Part shown: positions 6,252 to 9,287 of the stretch, piece after piece
How the letters are laid out: each line of letters starts with the position of its first letter
Numbering within the stretch: position 1 is the stretch's first letter
DNA from: Syntrophaceae bacterium PtaB.Bin038
Lineage (GTDB): Bacteria > Desulfobacterota > Syntrophia > Syntrophales > UBA2192
Direction of reading: 5' to 3'
Assembly: GCA_002067855.1 (NCBI GenBank)
Contig: MVQS01000076.1
Coordinates: 1 to 9,287 of the forward strand
DNA length: 9,287 bases
The notes under the pieces: generated by a model
What the model was told of the DNA's origin: nothing
Seen by the model: the letters and a program-made list of their open reading frames with translations, nothing else
Database searches by the model: none
Position numbers and translations under genes: made by a program

Positions 6252-7235
6252 CTATTTCTCGATCAGGCGTGCGGGGATGACGGCCCCCTTTTCTTTGAAA
6301 TATTTTATCGCACCGGGATGCAGCGGCGACGAGGCATATTTCAGCGTCATCTGCACGAGGTCGGCACCCTTCACATCGGGGAAGGCGGCAGCCTGTATTG
6401 ACTTGTCCTCGCAGATGGCCTTCACGATCCGGTAAGCGGTCTGTTCGTCCATGTCAAGTCCGGCCGCACAGGCAACACCGAACCCCCATGTCTTGTAGGC
6501 GCCTATGTCCTTCCCCGCGGCACCCGCCGGCACATCGACGACGAGCAGATCGGGAAAATCTCTTTCTATAATGGCCTCCTGCTGCCGATCGAGCGAAATG
6601 AGCCGGATCGGTGTCAGCGTCGCGATATCCCGGGAGGAGGCATCAAGCCCCAGACCTGCCCCCGATTTGACATAACCAACGACGCGATTGTCCTTGATGG
6701 CCGTCACAATGTCGCCCGTCGATCCGGGTACCCAGACCGGCTGAATATTCAATGCCTTGAACACGGCTTGGCTGGTCTGTTCCGATGCCGATCCCTTGAT
6801 TCCCGCATTGAAGCGCTTGCCGTTCAGATCGGACAGCTTCATGACTCCCGAGTCTTTTCGCACGACGACATTCTGCGGGGCGATGACGTACACCCAAAGC
6901 AATTTTGTCTTGATCGGGTTCTTCTGGTACAGCGCCCGTCCATAGTAGGCCTCCGACTGCGTGTTTGTCGTCACCATCCCGATATCGATCTGCCGGCGGG
7001 AGAACCGGCGCAGGTTGTCCGCGGTCGCACCCGTTTCAACGACGGAAGCTTCGAGACCGGGCACATTCTTGTTGATCACTTGCGCCACGGCGACGAAGTA
7101 ACCGTAGTGGCTCGAGGAAGCTGAGGTCGACCCCACAAGAATCTTCTTTGCCCCGAAAGAAATCCCCGGCCACAGGAACGCACACGAAAGAATAAACAGG
7201 ATGAAGGAAACCTTGACCAATGTCCTGCTCTGCAT
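6252..7235 (-). CDS. TAXI family TRAP transporter solute-binding protein
   Basis: Periplasmic binding protein that delivers solute to the fused TRAP permease encoded next. The 327-residue chain starts with a Sec signal peptide: basic MQSRTLVK, a hydrophobic core to about residue 26, and probable cleavage after FGA (about 29); there is no lipobox cysteine at that site. The mature part begins with ILVGSTSASSSHYGYFVAVAQ, the usual TAXI opening, and contains the VETGATADNLRRF segment, the PGSTGDIVTAIKDNRV segment and the C-terminal LHPGAIKYFKEKG motif typical of the family. The ATG at 7233-7235 follows AAAGGAG eight bases upstream. Pairing of a TAXI binding protein with a fused permease is the standard arrangement. 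Characterised members bind glutamate or other carboxylates; the linked CoA-transferase supports a carboxylic acid here, by inference only. Confidence 0.95.
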   Translation of the reverse strand: MQSRTLVKVSFILFILSCAFLWPGISFGAKKILVGSTSASSSHYGYFVAVAQVINKNVPGLEASVVETGATADNLRRFSRRQIDIGMVTTNTQSEAYYGRALYQKNPIKTKLLWVYVIAPQNVVVRKDSGVMKLSDLNGKRFNAGIKGSASEQTSQAVFKALNIQPVWVPGSTGDIVTAIKDNRVVGYVKSGAGLGLDASSRDIATLTPIRLISLDRQQEAIIERDFPDLLVVDVPAGAAGKDIGAYKTWGFGVACAAGLDMDEQTAYRIVKAICEDKSIQAAAFPDVKGADLVQMTLKYASSPLHPGAIKYFKEKGAVIPARLIEK

Positions 7236-7274
7236 GGTACTGACTCCTTTCCCTTTTCAGAATCGTTATGCAAT

Positions 7275-7310
7275 AAGAATCTGCGCGCAATCCCTGCACA
7301 CAGGATTCTT
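7275..7310 (-). repeat. Inverted repeat between CoA-transferase and binding-protein genes
   Basis: AAGAATC (7275-7281) and GATTCTT (7304-7310) form a perfect 7-base inverted repeat with a 22-base interior that can itself fold (CCTG/CAGG). It sits in the 148-base gap between two genes of the cluster. There is no T tail. It may be an RNA-stability or processing element that raises binding-protein expression relative to the enzyme. Confidence 0.35.
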
Positions 7311-7383
7311 TGACCCCCTGGGCAACTCCGAACCGGTCCTTGCCGTTCAAACAGCAAAGGGGCCCGCAAATCACACGTTGGAA

Positions 7384-8598
7384 TCACCCGACCGCACCGA
7401 GCTCCTTCAAGCGCAGGTACTCCTCGGCAGGAACTTCCAGAAGTTCCCGTAATACCTGCTCGGTATGCTCGCCGTGGAGAGGCGCGGTTGAGCGTATGGA
7501 GGGTTTCATCCTGGTGAATTTGATCGGGCAGGATACCACCTTCATCTTGCCTTCCCGGGGATGATCCATTTCAACAATCATCTCCCGCGCCTTCGCGATG
7601 TGGGGATCCTCGCAAATCTGATCCACACCGAGTATCGGTGAGCAGGGAACGCTTGCCTCCATCAGTGACGCCACAATGTCGGCCACTTTGCGCTGCGATG
7701 TCCACTCCGATACGACGGCTTCCAGCTGCAGGACATTTTCTACACGGTCCTTGTTCGTCACAAACGCGGGGTCATCAATCAACGCGTCCTGCCCGATCAC
7801 TCTGCAGAACCGCTTCCAGACTTCCTGTCCCCCCACCCCGATGACTACCCAGCCGTCTTCTGCGGGAAAGGAGTTGTAGGGAGCAATGAATTCGTATCGA
7901 TTGCCGACCCTTTGAGGCACGCGGCCTTCCACCAGATAAATCTGAATGACGGTTTCCATGGCGCTGACCATGGAATCTACCAGAGAGACATCGATTCTCT
8001 CACCCCGCCCTGTCCGATCCCGGCCCCGAAGCGATGCCAGTATGCCGACACAGGCATTCAACCCGGCAACGATATCCGCCATGGCGGTTCCCGTTCTCGT
8101 TGGAGGCGAGTCAGGCCATCCCGAGACGCTCATCAATCCCCCCATGGCCTGGCCGATAATGTCGTAGCCGGGCCGGTCCTTGTAAGGCCCGTACTGTCCA
8201 AAACCGGAGATTGACGCGTAGACGATGCCCGGATTCACTTGGTTGACATCGTCATACCCCAATCCGAGCCTCTCCATCGTCCCCGGCTTGAAGTTTTCGA
8301 GAAGCACATCAGATTTCGCCACAAGCCGCAGAAAAATTTCCCGTGCCTCCCTTTTCTTGAGATCTAGAACGACACTCTTCTTGTTCCGGTTCAGATTGGC
8401 GAAGTAAGCACTCGTCCCCCTTAAAAAAGGGGGATAACCCCGGGAATCATCTCCCTTCCCCGGTTCTTCGACCTTGATGACGTCGGCTCCCATGTCGGCC
8501 AGAAGCATGGAACAGAACGGGCCTGCTAGAACCCTGGTCAGATCCACAACCCTTAGTCCTTTAAGGGTGCCGTTGGATTCAAAGTGCTGATTGCTCAC
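7384..8598 (-). CDS. CaiB/BaiF family (family III) CoA-transferase
   Basis: Cytoplasmic enzyme that moves CoA between carboxylic acids, as in formyl-CoA:oxalate, carnitine and benzylsuccinate CoA-transferases. The 404 residues match the family's usual length of about 400. Visible marks: LKGLRVVDLTRVLAGPFCSM (12-31), MGADVIKVEEPGKGDDSRG (36-54), NRNKKSVVLDLK (70-81), ENFKPGTMERLGLGYD (101-116), SGFGQYGPY (131-139) and the catalytic aspartate Asp175 in TGTAMADIVAGL, which forms the aspartyl-CoA intermediate. The start is GTG at 8596-8598, with a modest AAGGG about ten bases before it; the conserved N-terminus begins soon after, so no other start fits better. It is the first gene of the cluster with the TAXI binding protein and TRAP permease, which suggests that it activates the imported acid. 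Which acid and which CoA donor cannot be told from sequence. Confidence 0.95.
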   Translation of the reverse strand: MSNQHFESNGTLKGLRVVDLTRVLAGPFCSMLLADMGADVIKVEEPGKGDDSRGYPPFLRGTSAYFANLNRNKKSVVLDLKKREAREIFLRLVAKSDVLLENFKPGTMERLGLGYDDVNQVNPGIVYASISGFGQYGPYKDRPGYDIIGQAMGGLMSVSGWPDSPPTRTGTAMADIVAGLNACVGILASLRGRDRTGRGERIDVSLVDSMVSAMETVIQIYLVEGRVPQRVGNRYEFIAPYNSFPAEDGWVVIGVGGQEVWKRFCRVIGQDALIDDPAFVTNKDRVENVLQLEAVVSEWTSQRKVADIVASLMEASVPCSPILGVDQICEDPHIAKAREMIVEMDHPREGKMKVVSCPIKFTRMKPSIRSTAPLHGEHTEQVLRELLEVPAEEYLRLKELGAVG

Positions 8599-8636
8599 TG
8601 TGCCGTATCCCTTCTTTTTAATATGACATAAAAGAA

Positions 8637-8652
8637 ATCAAATCCCATGCCA
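8637..8652 (-). promoter_or_regulatory. Candidate sigma-54 (-24/-12) promoter of the transport cluster
   Basis: The minus strand reads TGGCATGGGATTTGAT, compared with the consensus TGGCACG-N4-TTGCW. The -24 GG and the ten-base spacing are correct; the mismatches are T for C in the -24 block and A for C in the -12 GC. Transcription would start near 8626, giving a 28-base leader before the GTG. An overlapping sigma-70 reading, TTGGCA-17-TATGTC, is also possible. The sigma-54 activator at 2808-4181 makes the first reading attractive. Confidence 0.4.
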
Positions 8653-8732
8653 ACCACAAGATATTGAATTTATTAGTTATTATTTTAAGTACAGAGAGAA
8701 AATTCGCTAGAATTCTATAATTCCAGAACTTA

Positions 8733-8767
8733 TTTCTGCGGCGCTACGCGCCAGACGACCGCAGAAA
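8733..8767. repeat. 9-base inverted repeat (possible activator site)
   Basis: TTTCTGCGG (8733-8741) and CCGCAGAAA (8759-8767) are perfect inverted arms around 17 bases, which include the nested GGCGC-tac-GCGCC hairpin (8740-8752). The centre is about 124 bases upstream of the inferred sigma-54 start, a usual distance for an enhancer site. No T tail follows on the minus strand, so it is a poor smpB terminator. The rest of 8599-8869 is AT-rich, with no gene seen. Confidence 0.4.
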
Positions 8768-8825
8768 AGTGTTCTTTCCAAAAGGTGTTTAATTCGGCTT
8801 ACGAAGGGGAACAACCTTTATTGAA

Positions 8826-8839
8826 CGGGTCTGGACCCG
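8826..8839 (-). terminator. Palindrome after smpB (weak terminator candidate)
   Basis: CGGGTC and GACCCG are separated by two bases, 31 bases beyond the smpB stop codon. The following minus-strand sequence TTCAATAAAG is only mildly T-rich, so it may be a weak terminator or a protein-binding dyad. Confidence 0.25.
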
Positions 8840-8869
8840 GAAACGCATGAAAGTCCTGTCTTGCTCGAC

Positions 8870-9287
8870 TCAGCGGCCTCTTCCCCGAATCGCCCGTTCC
8901 ATCTCGCGCTTGTCGGTCCGTCGCTTCAGGTCCTCGCGGCGGTCGTGGGTTTTCTTCCCGCGGCCCACGCCCAGCAGGATCTTCACCTTGCCGTTCTTGA
9001 AGTAGGCCTTCAGCGGGATGACCGTCTGCCCCTTCTCCTGGGTCTTGCCGTAGAGCTTGCGGATCTCGCGCTTGTGCAGCAGCAGCTTTCTGACCCGCAG
9101 GGGGTCGTGGTTCATGATGTTGCCGAAGGTGTAGGGACTGATGTTCATGTCGTAGAGAAAGACCTCGCCGTTCTTCACCCGGGCGAAGCTGTCCGTCAGG
9201 TTGCCCTTGCCTTCCCGGAGGGCCTTGACCTCGGTGCCCACCAGCGCGATGCCCGCCTCGTAGGTGTCCTCGATCTCGAAGTTGAGC
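8870..9287 (-). CDS. smpB: SsrA-binding protein SmpB (N-terminus cut by window edge)
   Basis: SmpB binds the tRNA-like part of tmRNA and fits it into the A site of stalled ribosomes. The frame is open at the right edge; the first full codon is at 9284-9286, and the 138 visible residues begin LNFEIEDTYEAGIALVGTEVKALREGKGNL. About 15-25 N-terminal residues are missing compared with the family's usual 150-160. Conserved segments include GTEVKALREGKGNLTDSFARV, FLYDMNISPY, HDPLRVRKLLLHKREI, LKAYFKNGKVKILLGVGRGKKTHDRRE and the basic tail RRTDKREMERAIRGRGR, which enters the mRNA channel. It ends in TGA at 8870-8872. It lies on the same strand as ssrA but about 6.2 kb away, with the CoA-transferase/TRAP cluster and its regulator in between. 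Confidence 0.96.
   Translation of the reverse strand, partial: LNFEIEDTYEAGIALVGTEVKALREGKGNLTDSFARVKNGEVFLYDMNISPYTFGNIMNHDPLRVRKLLLHKREIRKLYGKTQEKGQTVIPLKAYFKNGKVKILLGVGRGKKTHDRREDLKRRTDKREMERAIRGRGR

Noticed and set aside
8416..8433. Inverted repeat CCCCCTT-AAAA-AAGGGGG inside the CoA-transferase gene, resembling dispersed palindromic repeats.
   Set aside because: It encodes PPFLRG, a normal conserved stretch of the family in frame, so the palindrome is explained by coding sequence. No insertion or T-tailed terminator is seen.
8716..8721. TATAAT on the plus strand in the gap between smpB and the CoA-transferase.
   Set aside because: No acceptable -35 lies 16-18 bases upstream, and no plus-strand gene follows.

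Overview
The window looks like chromosomal DNA of an anaerobic bacterium of the Desulfobacterota (former Deltaproteobacteria, Syntrophus-like). This rests on the ssrA/smpB pair, a TAXI-type TRAP transporter with a CaiB/BaiF CoA-transferase, a PAS-AAA+-Fis sigma-54 activator and GC-rich housekeeping genes. It is an inference from gene content, not a proven placement.

Layout. Positions 1-746 (minus) hold most of an HSD10-like short-chain 3-hydroxyacyl-CoA dehydrogenase, running off the left edge, behind a long leader. A 118-residue unknown protein follows (1033-1389, minus). It is divergent from a 98-residue unknown protein (1778-2074, plus). The gap between them has outward-facing promoter-like sequences, two small palindromes and, in each leader, an intrinsic terminator before the start codon, so each leader may be an attenuator or a free-standing small RNA. 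Positions 2207-2708 (minus) are a complete ssrA (tmRNA) gene with promoter and terminator; its tag reads ANDYVYAKAA. A sigma-54-type activator (2808-4181, plus) is divergent from ssrA. Converging on it is a minus-strand three-gene cluster: CaiB/BaiF CoA-transferase (7384-8598), TAXI solute-binding protein (6252-7235) and a fused 4TM/12TM TRAP permease (4230-6128). A relatively AT-rich gap (8599-8869) carries a candidate sigma-54 promoter and inverted repeats. The window ends in smpB (8870 to the right edge, minus), cut at its N-terminus.

How the genes may work together. The binding protein captures a small carboxylate-like solute in the periplasm, the permease imports it on an ion gradient, and the CoA-transferase turns a carboxylic acid into its CoA thioester. 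The PAS-containing activator is the obvious candidate to switch the cluster on. The substrate cannot be read from the sequence. This uptake-and-activation cassette lies between ssrA and smpB, the two partners of trans-translation, and by eye is lower in GC than the DNA on either side, which suggests insertion there. The dehydrogenase at the left edge also fits acyl-CoA metabolism but is separated from the cassette by ssrA and other genes.
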